This document shows positions 1-10,475 of a stretch of 64,000 bases of DNA, one piece after another. Each line of letters opens with the position of its first letter. Position 1 is the first letter of the stretch. A program made the position numbers and the translations under genes. Under the pieces are notes generated by a model. The model did not search any database, was not told where the DNA came from, and was given only the letters and a program-made list of their open reading frames with translations. Source of the stretch: Steinernema hermaphroditum (lineage: Eukaryota; Nematoda; Chromadorea; Rhabditida; Steinernematidae). Location of the stretch: the NCBI GenBank assembly GCA_030435675.1, contig CM059621.1, forward strand, positions 9,486,001-9,550,000, in the 5' to 3' direction.

Positions 1-356
1 AAAGAACAGACCACACTCGACGGCGCTGCCCGTTCGCAGAAGAAACGTTGTGTGCGGTCTTGACCGACCGTTGCACCTAGCCTGTAACGACTAGGCCAAA
101 CTCTCAAATTTCCTTGAAACGGCTTTAAAACGTTAAAAACACGATAAAGTAGTGTGTCACAAAGTTCTTACGTAAAAAAAAAGATGCAAAACGGTGACTG
201 GGAAGTCCGCTTACCAGCCACATATAGCTGGGAGGACTGGGAAGCAAATGGGAAGTCTTCCCAGTTTATTGATCACCGCTTCCAACTTCCCACTCAACTG
301 GGAGGAGTGGGAATGGGAAGCTCCCGGAAGGCACTTCCCAGTGAACGGAATACGGC
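1..356. other. unassigned leading sequence
   Basis: No gene is recognised. Positions about 196-345 contain several imperfect copies of a short GGGAAGT-type motif in both orientations (for example CTGGGAAGTC near 200 and 253), giving a small imperfect repeat patch just outside the left end of the MULE-like element. An open frame crosses this stretch but has no domain or splice support. Confidence 0.4.
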
Positions 357-366
357 ACTAGAAGTA

Positions 367-1176
367 TTGTATCCCTCACGAAACTCTTACAAAAAATCGC
401 AAGGCTCCCACAACGAGAAATTCACGCGCCATTTCTTACAATCGGCAGATTTACAAGGGAAATTGGTCATTATCACAGTTTTTGCTCACTTTTCTCCCGA
501 GTTGCGCGATCTCGCTAGAATTGCTGAGCGTAACTTTGTTCAGCACCGTTCAGCGCGCCGAATGAGCCCGGGTTTGTGCCGATCTGAGCAATATCCACAG
601 AGAAATAAGTTTTACATCAACTTGCGTTTTCAACAACCCGGATTTCGACCTATTTCTAACATAGAACAGGGAATTTCACGAATTTTATTACGCTATCAAA
701 CATATTACATGTTGTCGCACCCCATATTTATCCAATGTCCTCTGGCTTCTTGTCGCGCTCGGTGTTTCCATCTTCTGCTGCCTAGCTTCTTCGTGAGTGT
801 GTCAGAACAGGGAACTTTCAGCAAAACATCGTGTATGACATAAATAAAGGAGGGTTCACCCAGCCAAATCCCCTGAAAGTTCCCTGTCATATGCAAGAAA
901 TGGGCCAAAACGCGGTATGTTGAAAGGAGAACCTAATGTAAAGCTTATTTCTCTGTGGATATTGCTCGGATCGGCACAAACCCGGGCTCATTCGGCGCGC
1001 TGAACGGTGCTGAACAAAGTTACGCTCAGCAATTCTAGCGAGATCGCGCAACTCGGGAGAAAAGTGAGCAAAAACTGTGATAATGACCAATTTCCCTTGT
1101 AAATCTGCCGATGGCGGGAAATGGCGCGCCAATTTTTCGTGGTGGGAGCTTTTGAAGAGTTTCGTGAGGGATACAA
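367..1176. mobile_element. TA-flanked palindromic MITE, family TTGTAT (copy 1)
   Basis: The element begins TTGTATCCCTC and ends GAGGGATACAA, with TA on both sides. Arms 367-607 and about 944-1176 are reverse complements with scattered mismatches; the spacer of about 340 bp carries no gene. It sits inside the left terminal repeat of the surrounding MULE-like element, so it inserted later. TA duplication and short TIR fit a Tc1/mariner-type MITE; the mobilising transposase is not identified. Confidence 0.75.
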
Positions 1177-2136
1177 TAAACGACAGCGATAAAGTGAGAG
1201 CACCACAGTAATCGCCATCGGGGAAATCTGTGCGAGACCCGGCACTGGTATTTGTCGTACGTTCTTTTCTCTTTTCCTTGCGTTTTTTTCTCTTTTTCGT
1301 GCGAGCGCACGCGAACGTCGCCGCGTTTCTCGCGTTGTTTGTGAATCTGTTCATCATCGAATTGCTCGTTTTTACGCTAGAGTTTGTTAAAGCACGATTC
1401 GTAAACCAATTCTATCGCAAAGTTTAAATGTAGTTAAGCTGAAAATGTGATTAATCGAGCCAATTGTCTACTGCCGTGAGTACTGCCTATCGTGAAGATC
1501 GTTGGGGAGTTCCTCTGGGCGTACGTCCAGGGCCGCGAAGCTCTGAGCGGCGCGTTATTTCAGTTACTTCAGGAGAGACGCGATTGGTGAAGTTAGTGAG
1601 CGTCGTTTCCAGCAGAGCAAGTTCATCCGAATCCAAGTTGCTGGTGGTCGTCCTGATTTCGCTCTAACAAGGGAAGGGTCAATCATGTTACGCTAAGATC
1701 GCCGCAAGACTAGCGGCGAACGGTAGGCCACGGGGAGTGTATTAACCGTGCAAAATACTAGGTGCGTCAAGGTTTGTTGAACAAGATAGTCAGCGTAAGG
1801 TATTCCTGAACCGATCTCCCTGCGGCATACTATGTGTCATACTGCACTGTACTAAGTGGTTCAGCGTACGACATTTACTGTACTATCTCGGTCCTGAACC
1901 AATATCCCTGCGGTGTACTAAGTCGGTATACGGTACTGTACTAACAAGGGACTGTTCCCAAGTGATACACGCCGATCGAGCTGATATTTGCCACGGTGGT
2001 AGAGGTGCATCTGAGAAGTCACGCACACAAAAACTCGTGTGCCCAAAATGAAGCTATCCACCCTAAACAGGGCCCCGAAGTTACCAAAATTCACGACACT
2101 CAATACTAGTGCCATTGAATTGCAATGGCACGTTGT

Positions 2137-2200
2137 GCTCGTGTGGTCGAGGGGTAGTACTCTGAGACGCCATTCTACGGTCTCGGGTTCGAGCCCAACC
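2137..2200 (+). repeat. tRNA-derived module (left arm)
   Basis: An A-box-like stretch TGGTCGAGGGGTAGTACTC at about 2144-2162 is followed by a B-box-like GGTTCGAGCC at 2186-2195. That spacing suits an internal RNA polymerase III promoter, but no complete acceptor stem can be drawn, so this is a tRNA-derived repeat rather than a tRNA gene. Confidence 0.55.
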
Positions 2201-2507
2201 AGGTTTTATTGTGCTTCCATCTTCTTTCTTCTAACCATAACAGCATATTTTCACATCTCCTGGCGTTTACCAACACTGATCATTGGTTTGGAACCCTTTG
2301 CAGGAATCGGAACTGGTAACCCGAATTTCACCTTTGTCGTGGAGTTGATTTTCATTCTTTCGTGCTCCCCCTTCTCCCCTTATCGTTTAAGATGTCAAAA
2401 CGACAGATCCTATTCGATTCTGGCCAATACAAACACATATATGCGTAAATGCCTTCTGAAAGTCGCGTTTTATTGAATATAGCCAACTTTGCTGGCTGAG
2501 AGGCAAC

Positions 2508-2580
2508 TGTTTATGTGGTCGAGCTGGATAGTCTCTTGGTTGCCGTTTTTGGGATCCGAGTTCGACACCCATCCCAGCCA
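2508..2580 (+). repeat. tRNA-derived module (spacer)
   Basis: A-box-like TGGTCGAGCTGGATAGTCTC at about 2515-2534 and B-box-like GAGTTCGACACC at 2558-2569. It lies in the spacer of the palindromic element and has no partner copy on the opposite strand. Acceptor and T stems are imperfect. Confidence 0.45.
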
Positions 2581-2807
2581 TTCTTCTTTGGTTTGATGTC
2601 CTGAGGTAGCAAAAGAGAGGGGACCGTGAAAGAACGAAAAACAGCTTCATCACAAAAGTGAAATCTGGGTTACCAGTTCGGATTCGTGCAAAGGGTTTTT
2701 TAGGCTACATTTGATGCAAGACAAGAAACGGTGTTGTTAAACACCAAGAAACATAATAATGTACAGTTTCGGTGAAAAGAAGGAAAATCGAAACATAATA
2801 GATTCTC

Positions 2808-2872
2808 TGTGGGAATCGAACTCGAGACCTTAGACTGCCGTCTCAGAGCACTACCCCTCGACCACACGAGCA
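2808..2872 (-). repeat. tRNA-derived module (right arm)
   Basis: This is the inverted counterpart of the left-arm module: the reverse strand has the A-box-like motif at about 2865-2843 and the B-box-like GAGTTCGATTCCC at about 2825-2811. The region 3' of the A box differs from the left copy more than the arm does, suggesting the two modules have diverged separately. Confidence 0.5.
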
Positions 2873-3502
2873 CAACGTGTCATTGCAATTCAATGGCACT
2901 AGTATTGAGTGTCGTGAATTTTGGTAACTTCGGGGCCCTGCTTAGGGTGGATAGCTTCATTTTGGGCACACGAGTTTTTGTGTGCGTGACTTCTCAGATG
3001 CACCTCTACCACCGTGGCAAATATCAGCTCGATCGGCGTGTATCACTTGGGAACAGTCCCTTGTAAGTGTACTAAGTCGTTCAACAAACCAGGCAACACT
3101 GCCCTAACGTGCTCTATGTCCGTCAAAAGAGAGGTGATATGTTTTCTCACCAATGCCACATTGATTTCTCATCGGTGATTCCCAAGTGACCCAGTGTACA
3201 CCTAATAAGCATCAGATAGTCGGATTGTGGTTTGTCAGACGGCTACCTTAGGTTGTATGTACGAACATTTTCCAACTAAGACAAAATTGTGAGGTTAGGT
3301 ATACACTGGTTCACTTGGGAATCATCGGTGAGAAACGATGCTAGGATGGTGAGAAAGTCTGTTTTGACGGACATAGAGCACGTTAGGGCACCTAGTATTT
3401 TGCACGGTTAATACACTCCCCGGGGCCTACCGTTCGCCGCTAGTCTCGCGTCGATCTTAGCGTAACATGATTGACCCTTCCCTTGTAAGTTATATTACGT
3501 TT

Positions 3503-4045
3503 TTAGGTGTTTAGGTGTGATAGGCTCACCAGTGTGAGAGCTTGGATGCGTCTTAAAAGGCCTACAACGCGCTCTTGTTGCGAATCTTGTGAGCCATTCT
3601 GCGTCGTGTTACTGTTTTCAGTCAGGTTGGAGTAGATGCGCGGCATCGAGCTTGGCGTCGACGTTAGAGCGGGGCGAGGAGTTGAAACCAACAAAGGTGT
3701 AGTAGGACGTGATGGTGCTCCGGTGTAGCGAAACTTGGTGTGGACAGCATGAACATGTTTGCATGCTACACCGGCCTCTGTTGCTGAAGGACAGTCACAA
3801 ACATAGTTCTCGAAACAGACCCCGCAGGCACGGCATTTAGCCTGCAATTTGATTATGTTTGAAGAGCGTTACTGTGTTACCTCAGACGGACAAGAGCGAT
3901 CTCCAACAAATTTAACTGTGTAATGGCGATTTGGCTCTGAGTATGAATTCACCGAGTAGATGTGACCTGCCTCCACCTCATGAAGCAGATCGAATTCCGG
4001 ACCGTACTGATTCATAGCGGTTTTATGGTTTTTATGATTCTGCAT
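3503..4045 (-). pseudogene. MULE transposase C-terminal fragment with SWIM zinc finger
   Basis: Two exons are read on the minus strand, 4045-3881 and 3841-3503, joined by a 39-nt GT-AG intron in phase 0; together they could encode 167 residues. The second exon has CRACGVC, then CDC, then GVACKHVHA, which is the CxC...CxH layout of a SWIM zinc finger, followed by a Ser/Thr-rich tail. SWIM fingers close many Mutator-like transposases. The N-terminal DNA-binding and DDE catalytic parts are missing, so this is a remnant lying just inside the right terminal repeat of the enclosing element. It could still be transcribed, but it is unlikely to act alone. Confidence 0.6.
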
Positions 4046-4589
4046 GACGCGATGGTTTCCCGTCGTCTGTCCTCGAGCCTAAGGAGCTGTTTGGCTGAGC
4101 ATTTTCAGCTTAACTACATTTAAACTTTGCGATAGAATTGGTTTACGAATCGTGCTTTAACAAACTCTAGCGTAAAAACGAGCAATTCGATGATGAACAG
4201 ATTCACAAACAACGCGAGAAACTCGGCGACGTTCGCGTGCGCTCGCACGAAAAAGAGAAAAAAACGCACGGAAAAGAGAAAAGAACGCACGACAAATACC
4301 AGTGCCGGGCCGCACAGATTTCCCCGATGGCGATTACTGTGGTGCTCTCACTTTATCGCTGTCGTTTACTTCTAGTATATTTTCCTTTCCCAACATTACA
4401 TCGAAATCGAATGTGGTGTTGGTGGCTCTCGACACGCTTCGCCTGCTTGGGCAGGGGCATTTTGCGGGCGAGCCTGTCCCCAAAACTATATTTGTGTGTT
4501 TTTATGGTCGCCGCAATTTTAATGCGCCTGCAATGTGTGCGTGGTGGGACCACCAGACCACCGTAGTTTTGTCGTTCTGCCGACTTTTA

Positions 4590-4785
4590 TAGTCCATTTT
4601 TTTTTTCGAACTCCACAAAAGCGATCAATCACCGCGCGGCGTGACCGAGAATTCGCTCCAGCACATTGAAGAAAGGCAAATATTTCTTGCGTTCGTCCGC
4701 TCCTTTCAATGCGCTAGAGCAAATTCTGGGTCCCACCGCGCTGTGATTGATCGCTTTTGTGGAGTTCGAAAAAAAAAATGGACTA
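4590..4785. mobile_element. 196-bp palindromic MITE, family TAGTCCATT (copy 1)
   Basis: The ends are TAGTCCATTTTTTTTTTCGA and its reverse complement, flanked by TA. The arms pair almost completely, leaving a short loop. A second copy lies at 19635-19827. It is non-coding; the TA duplication suggests Tc1/mariner-type mobilisation. Confidence 0.75.
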
Positions 4786-5837
4786 TACAATGGAAATCAC
4801 AGAGTTTCTATCTTGTTTCGTTGATTTTGCGCGATCTAGGAGGTTTCGCAGAAATCCAAACGTTGATTTTGTGCAGAATTGAACGCTGCGTCGAATGAGC
4901 TATGGCTCACTGCTGGAAACTCACTCCGCGTGCCGGAATTAAACGGTCTATAAAACAGACTACCATCCTAAGCCAATTTAACGTCATACACGCGGGTTAT
5001 TCATCACTGTCACTGCTATCAGAGTCGCTCGTACTGCGATCTGAGTTCCTGCGCACTGTAACGCTTGTTAAAGAACCACTTTTGCATCATTCAAGCTTGA
5101 GGTTGAAGCTACTAGTAAAAATCCAACGTTCGATCATAGCGTAGGGAGCTTGTAGTAATCTTGAGTTTTCCAGATTCCATGGGTATATTGAAGCGTCATG
5201 AGCCTTGTGTCAGCTCTAAAAGGCTTGAAAGTTAAGGCAGCGCATATTTTTCAAGCGGAAAAGGCGCCTCAGGTCACATTACATGGTACTAAAATAATAA
5301 TCGCTTAATAACTCCACGTTCGCGCCACCAAATTGCACCAACTAGGGTTCATTCGAACGAGAAAGTTCTAATCTTCAAAATCAACGTTCAGTTTTCCAAA
5401 ATACGCTCTACTTCACGAGTTATGCATAATTCTTTGTCGCGGCTCCAAAATTCAATGGCGAAACGAAAAGGTGCGACGTTTCCTAGACGCGCACTTTTCG
5501 TGGCAGGAGCCTTGACCCATTGAAATTACGGCGACCATACGTCGCAAAAGTTATTCTTATTCAAAAGTTATTCAAAAGTTATTCTTACATACCTTTTCCT
5601 TTCATTCCGCAAAAGTTAACCTGTCGCGCAGCCCAGGCTAGTTGGTGCAGTATAGGTTGTGTTGTTGTTGATGTTAATGACCGCTTTGAACTGGGTAAAC
5701 GTTCACATGTTATGTTGGTTGTAGTTCGTGGGTTATCGAGTAGGCCAGCTGCTGTGAGCGGAGCTGAAATAGACTTTTCGCGGAGAAGCACGCAGTGCTT
5801 CGGAGAGGAAAGAAAGAAAATCGAAAAGTAGAAGATT
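4786..5837. other. intergenic, no gene recognised
   Basis: Open frames here are short, lack splice or domain support and read like chance frames. There is nothing repetitive apart from a local duplication of AAAGTTATTC near 5548-5585. The right end runs into a reverse-oriented tRNA-like module. Confidence 0.4.
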
Positions 5838-6097
5838 CCTTAGGGGGGTCGAACCCGGGCCTGTAAACTGGCGTGCCAATGCACTACCCCTCGACCACAC
5901 AGACACACCCCGCATTGAAAATTTCATCGTATTAATCGCGACTGTTGTTATTTTCCTTATTTCGCTGACCTGTTCTATGCTAGCCAGTCTGCATATGGGC
6001 CGCGCGTTTTGTGTGCGCTCGTTTTCCTAAGATCTCCTCTATCCGTTACACCACATTTCATTTCAATCTGCAGCTAACACTTGGGGATGTTCCCTTG
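5838..6097 (-). mobile_element. half copy of TAA-flanked tRNA-like element
   Basis: The right terminus CACTTGGGGATGTTCCCTTG ends at 6097 and is followed by TAA. About 190 bp inward, a tRNA-like module reads on the minus strand (B-box-like GGGTTCGACCCC near 5860-5848, A-box-like near 5897-5874). No left arm was found upstream, so this is a truncated or solo end. The sequence 3' of the TAA (GTGTACTAAGTCGTTCAAC) is the same as that beyond the element ending at 3063. Confidence 0.5.
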
Positions 6098-6258
6098 TAA
6101 GTGTACTAAGTCGTTCAACAAACCAAGCAACACCGGGTCTATCAGCCCCAACACTGCTCAAGTGCTACGATGCAAACTTCACAGACAACACAGAAAACGA
6201 ATCAATCATTATTATTGGCCTTAGTAAGGCAGAAAACAGTCATGAAGCTGAAAGCACC

Positions 6259-6684
6259 TCAGTAGGTGGCACATCCGTAAGCAGCGTTGTGGGCCTCAGA
6301 TTCCAGCTGGTAAGTAGATTGGAGGGCGGCAGCATGGGTCTGGAGATTTCCCTCGGTTCCGTTCCCGTACATGGCGATTCCGGTAGAGAGTCCAGCGTCT
6401 CCGGAAAGATCCATAGCTCCAGCACCTAAATACCAAGCTAATTATACTATACCAGCTATCAAGTTTGTACCGGAAGCTCCAGACAAATCCAAAGCGTTGC
6501 CCCCATCAGAAGTCGTGGAAGGAGCTCCAGTGTATCCACCGAGTCCGGCAGCACGAGCAAGGGTGGCATTGTGGGCTCCGGAGTCCATCTGGTAGGCGGA
6601 GGAGAGCGCTCCAGCGTGGGTCTGCAGGTTTCCTTCGGTGCCGTTTCCGAGGGTCGGTCCAGTTGCTCCAGCTCCAGCGTTCAT
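6259..6684 (-). CDS. small protein with two ~40-residue internal repeats, function unknown
   Basis: Two exons, 6684-6471 and 6425-6259, are separated by a 45-nt intron ending in TATTTAG; the phases agree and give 126 residues. The product contains two copies of a module built around NGTEGNLQTHA, then AL, YQ and AHNA, one per exon, with the linker ALDLSGASG echoed by MDLSGDAGLS. The exon boundary therefore falls between the repeats, as expected from a tandem duplication. There is no signal peptide, cysteine or membrane segment; it is rich in Gly, Ala, Ser, Asn and Thr. A good TATA box lies 64 bp upstream, suggesting a strongly or conditionally expressed gene. I do not recognise the family. Confidence 0.65.
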
Positions 6685-6747
6685 TGTTGAGGTCGGTCGG
6701 TTGGTTGGTTACTCGACGAGAGTACGCGGTTCATGCCGAAATTAAGC

Positions 6748-6755
6748 CTTTTATA
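6748..6755 (-). promoter_or_regulatory. TATA box of the internally duplicated gene
   Basis: The minus strand reads GGCTATAAAAGGC, a close match to the canonical TATA box, about 64 bp before the ATG at 6684 with no intervening splice acceptor. Confidence 0.5.
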
Positions 6756-6784
6756 GCCTTCATGCTGTCTGCATTACTGTCTAA

Positions 6785-7459
6785 ACTGTCTAGACGTCCT
6801 TAGAGGACGTGTCTCTGTGCAAAAAGTCACGTAAAGAGTAAATAAATGTAAATAAATCGAGGGCATCCACCAACTCTGGGATTTTGACTCTGGGATTTTT
6901 TCTCGGAATACAAAAGAGGACTGACCGTAAGGGTGACAGTGGTGAGACCCTCAGCTGGCGCTGCAGCGTGGATTTCCGTGAAAGGCGTTTCCTTCCGTCA
7001 CTCTTTCTGTGTGCTCGGTATCTTATCACCGTAAGTCGTCTCGCTCTGTCACGCGCTCGGCTCCGACCTTCTCCTCTTTTCCTTTCGTAATCTTCTCTCC
7101 GACCTCAAACCTCTGCCGTGGATGTCAACCTTATTGTTTCATGGGCAGATCTGCATTGCCGAAGGTCTACGGTCTTGTCGTGTATTTTCGCAAAATCTGT
7201 TAGTGCAATCCCGAGGAACAAGTTCAGGGCACACGATCTATTGTTTCTCAACACATGTATTTCTTGTACGTATAATTTCTTATGACGAATTGCTTGACGG
7301 GAGCACTGACCACTGATCGGAATCGCTTTGTTTATTGAGAACCTCCTCCACCGGTGAACGACGCAGGCTGTTTTTGATTGATTAAAATCTCAGTACAAAC
7401 AGTCCAGTACATACTTTCTTTTTCAGAAGCCTCCGGCGTCTTCAGTTGTCCAGGCGAGA
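6785..7459. other. intergenic between divergent genes
   Basis: This region separates the minus-strand duplicated gene from the plus-strand genes. Short open frames occur on both strands without domain content. The last 30 bp (CCGGCGTCTTCAG near 7432-7444) could contain the trans-splice acceptor for the next gene. Confidence 0.35.
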
Positions 7460-8013
7460 ATGAACCAATTGAAATCGGCCCTTCTCGGTGGTTCGCGCTA
7501 CAGGGCATCAGCGGGGTTCGATGAGGAAACTCCTTTGCTTGCCACAAGGTGAGTCTTAATATTGATTTACAGTTTGCTTTTAAACACTACTATGCCTTTC
7601 AGCTCGTCATCAATGCCAGTGCTCACATCAGATGCACAGCGACCTTCCTCTAGCAACTTAATACAGTGCACAGCCGCTGCCCGATATTCACGTATTGCCT
7701 GTTCAGAAATCGGCCCTAAGCATCGGCACAAACGAAAGCGTTCGAAACGACGAAGGCGCAACAGTATGAGTGATTTGCGGACACTCAGGAAGACGAGGTA
7801 ACTATCATTTTCGTTTTCCACCTATGCATCGGATTGTGTTACTAACTAAAGTTACATTTCACACCTCTTTGAAGATTCCCCTCGCAGATATTAGCGTTTT
7901 TGTAATCCTTGTCTCACGTATTTAGAGGACCCGCTGTGCCACTTACCAGAACTGCTGCTTGTCATCCCTTACCTTATCGATCTCCCACTGTTCCTATTTC
8001 TATAGATCAATAG
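7460..8013 (+). CDS. small hypothetical protein with basic centre
   Basis: Three exons, 7460-7548, 7603-7797 and 7926-8013, join in phase to give 123 residues. Donors AAG|GTGAGT and GAG|GTAACT and acceptors CTTTCAG and ATTTAG are good. The N-terminus has an acidic dileucine-like EETPLLA, which resembles sorting signals of vesicular transporters; the middle is a strongly basic RHKRKRSKRRRRN run, and the C-terminus is Pro/Thr-rich. It lies 526 bp upstream of, and in the same direction as, the SLC18B1-like transporter, so it could be a separate gene, an alternative 5' end, or part of an operon. No family is recognised. Confidence 0.35.
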
Positions 8014-8539
8014 TGTGTCATCTGATCGATCAACAGGCGACCAGCGATACGTTAAGTGCATGGGGACCAGAAAAAGAGTGTTGAAAGGGGGAATGGGGAA
8101 CAGGGAATGGCTTTCGGGTCGCGTTGCTTATAGATAAGCTTCTTTTGTTCCCTAATGCTTATCAACAGGGATGAGGAGGAAGTGGTCTCGCCGTCGCGTA
8201 CCATCATAAGTGGTCGGCTGAGTAACTCATCAACGGGCTGACTGTCTTGTGATAGGCGATATCGTCGGTCGCTCTCATCTCTCATAAAACTTTGTTTATT
8301 TATCGTACGCACGTTTCTGATTGATACAATCTTTGATTCTGAACTGACTCATCTTCTATGAGACATATTTCATCTATCGATGATAATGGATTGTTTAGGA
8401 AAAGTATGAGAACAAACACCGGTGGTAACAAAAATATGCGAGGAGCTTGTACGCTGCAAATCCTTTTCGTGTTGCCAAACAAGGATATTGGAAGATTTAT
8501 GTCATATGAGCTTTCATTTTAGTTTTTTCTGAGCTCAAC
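8014..8539. other. intergenic upstream of transporter
   Basis: No supported gene. Minus-strand frames at 8052-8482 lack splice signals and domains. The AT-rich final 60 bp before the transporter ATG could hold its promoter or splice-leader acceptor. Confidence 0.3.
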
Positions 8540-10475
8540 ATGTTATTGTCCAGTCATTCTTTGCCCAATGTGGACGAGGAAACCAGAGATGCTGTCTCCG
8601 ATAAGCTAACTCATCGGCGCAGTATACACTGGTACATATATTTAGCATATTCTACTAACCGAATGTTTTTGTGAACAGTTAAATATTATTTCTTCTTTTA
8701 GGCCGATTATCGCTTCACCTTTTATGCCGTTTGGAACTCAAACCTCATGCGAACCCACTGAACGTCAATCTACTAACTCTCCATCAACACCACTAGCTCG
8801 AAGATATGGAACGGCACCCGAGAAACCGACTATTGGGGAACAGGATAGTAACAACGAAGACGAGAGCGAAGAAGAGTCGTCCTTTTCGTCCTCTGGATCC
8901 TCATCTGAAACGCGAACTGGAGGCTTCTCGTCTCTGAGTAAACGAGAATGGGCAACCATTGTTATGCTGGCGTTCGCAAACTTGTGCAGCACTATAGCTT
9001 TCGGATGTATAGCTCCATTTTATCCCGGAGAAGCCCAATTGAAAGGCCTTAATTCGTCACAAATCGGAATAGTTTTTGGAGCTTTTGAGTTGGTGATGTT
9101 TATATGTGCGCCGCTTCTTGGACGATACGTGAGTTACTTTCAGTCTTTCTTTCAAAAATGAAATTTGCAATTCTAGATGGCTTTCTTCGGGTCCAAACGA
9201 ATGTTCGTTGCGGGTTTAATCATTACGGGAATAACTGCAATGGCTTTCGGAGGGATGAATCTCATGCCACCAGGGATGCCGTTTTTCTTCACATCGTTGG
9301 CTCTGAGATGCGTCGAAGCTGTCGGAGACGCCGCTTTCGTGACTTCCTCTTTTGCGATCAGTGCGAAAGCGTTTCCCGGTAGAATCGCGACCATCGTCGG
9401 AATAATGGAGACCTTTGCTGGACTGGGATACATGTTGGGCCCAGTTGTTGGCGGAGGTAACCAGTTTCTTAGATACCACATTTCCTTACATCTTTCCATA
9501 TAGTGCTTTACGAGTACGGAGGTTTTCAGTTGCCGTTTTTTGTACTTGGTGGAGTTCTTATTTTGGCTGGTACCGTATCCTGCTATCTCGTGGAAGAATA
9601 TATCGACGAACCAGGAGAAGACACGAAAGGAATGATGGGAATGCTAAAGATTCCGCATATTTGGATAATGGTTTATGCTGTTGTAATCTGCGCTATTTCC
9701 CTTTCGTTTCTTGATCCGACGCTCTCTCCTCATCTAGCGTCGGTAAGTGCTTTTTTCTTTATTAACTTTACCACGGTCACTGTTTTAGTTTAACTTATCG
9801 CCTTCCATGATTGGGTTACTGTTCTTGCTATGTGGCGGAGTATACACGGTCACTGCTCCCTTCTGGGGTCTTCTTATCGACAGATATCGCTGTACCAACT
9901 TCTTAATGTTATTTGGCGCAGTAGCAACAGTGATCTCCATGTTTCTTATCGGCCCAACTCCACTCCTCGGAATGACAAAGTAGCACTGCTTTTCAATCAT
10001 CGTCCTATGGTAGCGTGTTTTCAGAGACCTCTTTTGGATAGGAGTCGGACTCGCGTTACTTGGTCTCGCAGCTGGAGCATTATACATTCCAACTTTCCAG
10101 AACTGCTTGGATGCCGTACGGTGAGTAATGCGGTTATGTATTCAAAATTAAGCTTTTGTATTACAGCGCGAAGGGATACGAAGATAATTTCCAAACGTAC
10201 GGCTGTGTGTCGGGAGTGTTTCAGTCGGCCTTTGCTTTTGGTGGCTTCATTGGGCCGACTCTCGGCGGAATGGGCGTCGAATGGATTGGGTTTGCCTGGA
10301 CAACGACATTGATAGCTGCTGTCAACGTTGTATTCGTACGTTTCGGTCCACTCCTTGTGTGTAAACGCTCATTGTTGTTTAGATCCTCATCCTCATCGCG
10401 TTCTTCGCTGCGATATGCATACGCCAAAGGTGTGCAAAAGAACTGCTTGAGACGAAGATTCCTTTGAACTGTTAG
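8540..10475 (+). CDS. MFS transporter, SLC18B1-like
   Basis: Eight exons (8540-8631, 8702-9128, 9177-9456, 9504-9742, 9789-9979, 10025-10120, 10167-10335, 10383-10475) join in phase to 528 residues. A Ser/acidic cytosolic N-terminus of about 130 residues precedes twelve predicted hydrophobic segments. The loop after the second segment, GRYMAFFGSKRMF, corresponds to the major-facilitator motif A and is interrupted by an intron. GPTLGGMGVEWIG and the run AISLSFLDPTLSPHL match the SLC18B1 (vesicular polyamine/monoamine-type) branch. The human member is about 456 residues, so the extra length is in the N-terminus. Substrate cannot be told from sequence. The protein is expected in vesicle or endolysosomal membrane, consistent with acidic clusters in the N-terminal tail. 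Confidence 0.85.

Larger units (their letters stand above)
1945..3063. mobile_element. TAA-flanked palindromic element carrying tRNA-like modules
   Basis: Termini CAAGGGACTGTTCCCAAGTG and its reverse complement are flanked by TAA (1942-1944 and 3064-3066). Arms of about 225 bp (1945-2171 and 2837-3063) are reverse complements. Each arm ends inward in a tRNA-like module with A- and B-box-like sequences, the two facing each other, and the spacer holds a third single copy. It has no coding capacity. A half copy with the same terminus and module occurs at 50048-50310. Confidence 0.65.
1668..3485. mobile_element. TAA-flanked element, outer (CAAGGGAAGGG termini)
   Basis: The left terminus CAAGGGAAGGGTCAATCATG is matched in reverse at the right terminus, with inverted repeats of about 95 bp (1668-1761 and 3389-3485). 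TAA flanks both sides (1665-1667 and 3486-3488). A 3-bp TWA duplication is typical of PIF/Harbinger elements (family knowledge). The interior is mostly a second, nested element with related ends plus a repeat module rich in GTACTAAG (about 1765-1944). No transposase is encoded. Confidence 0.65.
357..4376 (-). mobile_element. MULE-like DNA transposon with ~275-bp terminal inverted repeats
   Basis: The left end (357-366 plus 1179-1447) and the right end (4100-4376) are near-perfect reverse complements over about 275 bp, starting ACTAGAAGTAAACGACAGCG on the left. The left copy is split by a TA-flanked palindromic element; removing it restores the match to the right copy exactly across the junction. 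Just inside the right end lies a two-exon fragment with a SWIM zinc finger, the usual C-terminus of Mutator-like transposases. Long inverted repeats plus a SWIM domain fit a MULE (family knowledge). A clear 9-bp target duplication was not found, and no catalytic domain remains. A lone copy of the same terminus occurs at about 27225-27272. Confidence 0.7.

Noticed and set aside
154..1357. Several long frames at the left end
   Set aside because: They run across the arms of a palindromic element and are mirrored on both strands, so they are not genes.
2137..2872. Functional tRNA genes at the tRNA-like modules
   Set aside because: A- and B-box-like motifs are present, but acceptor and T stems do not close and the copies lie in mobile elements; called as tRNA-derived repeats instead.
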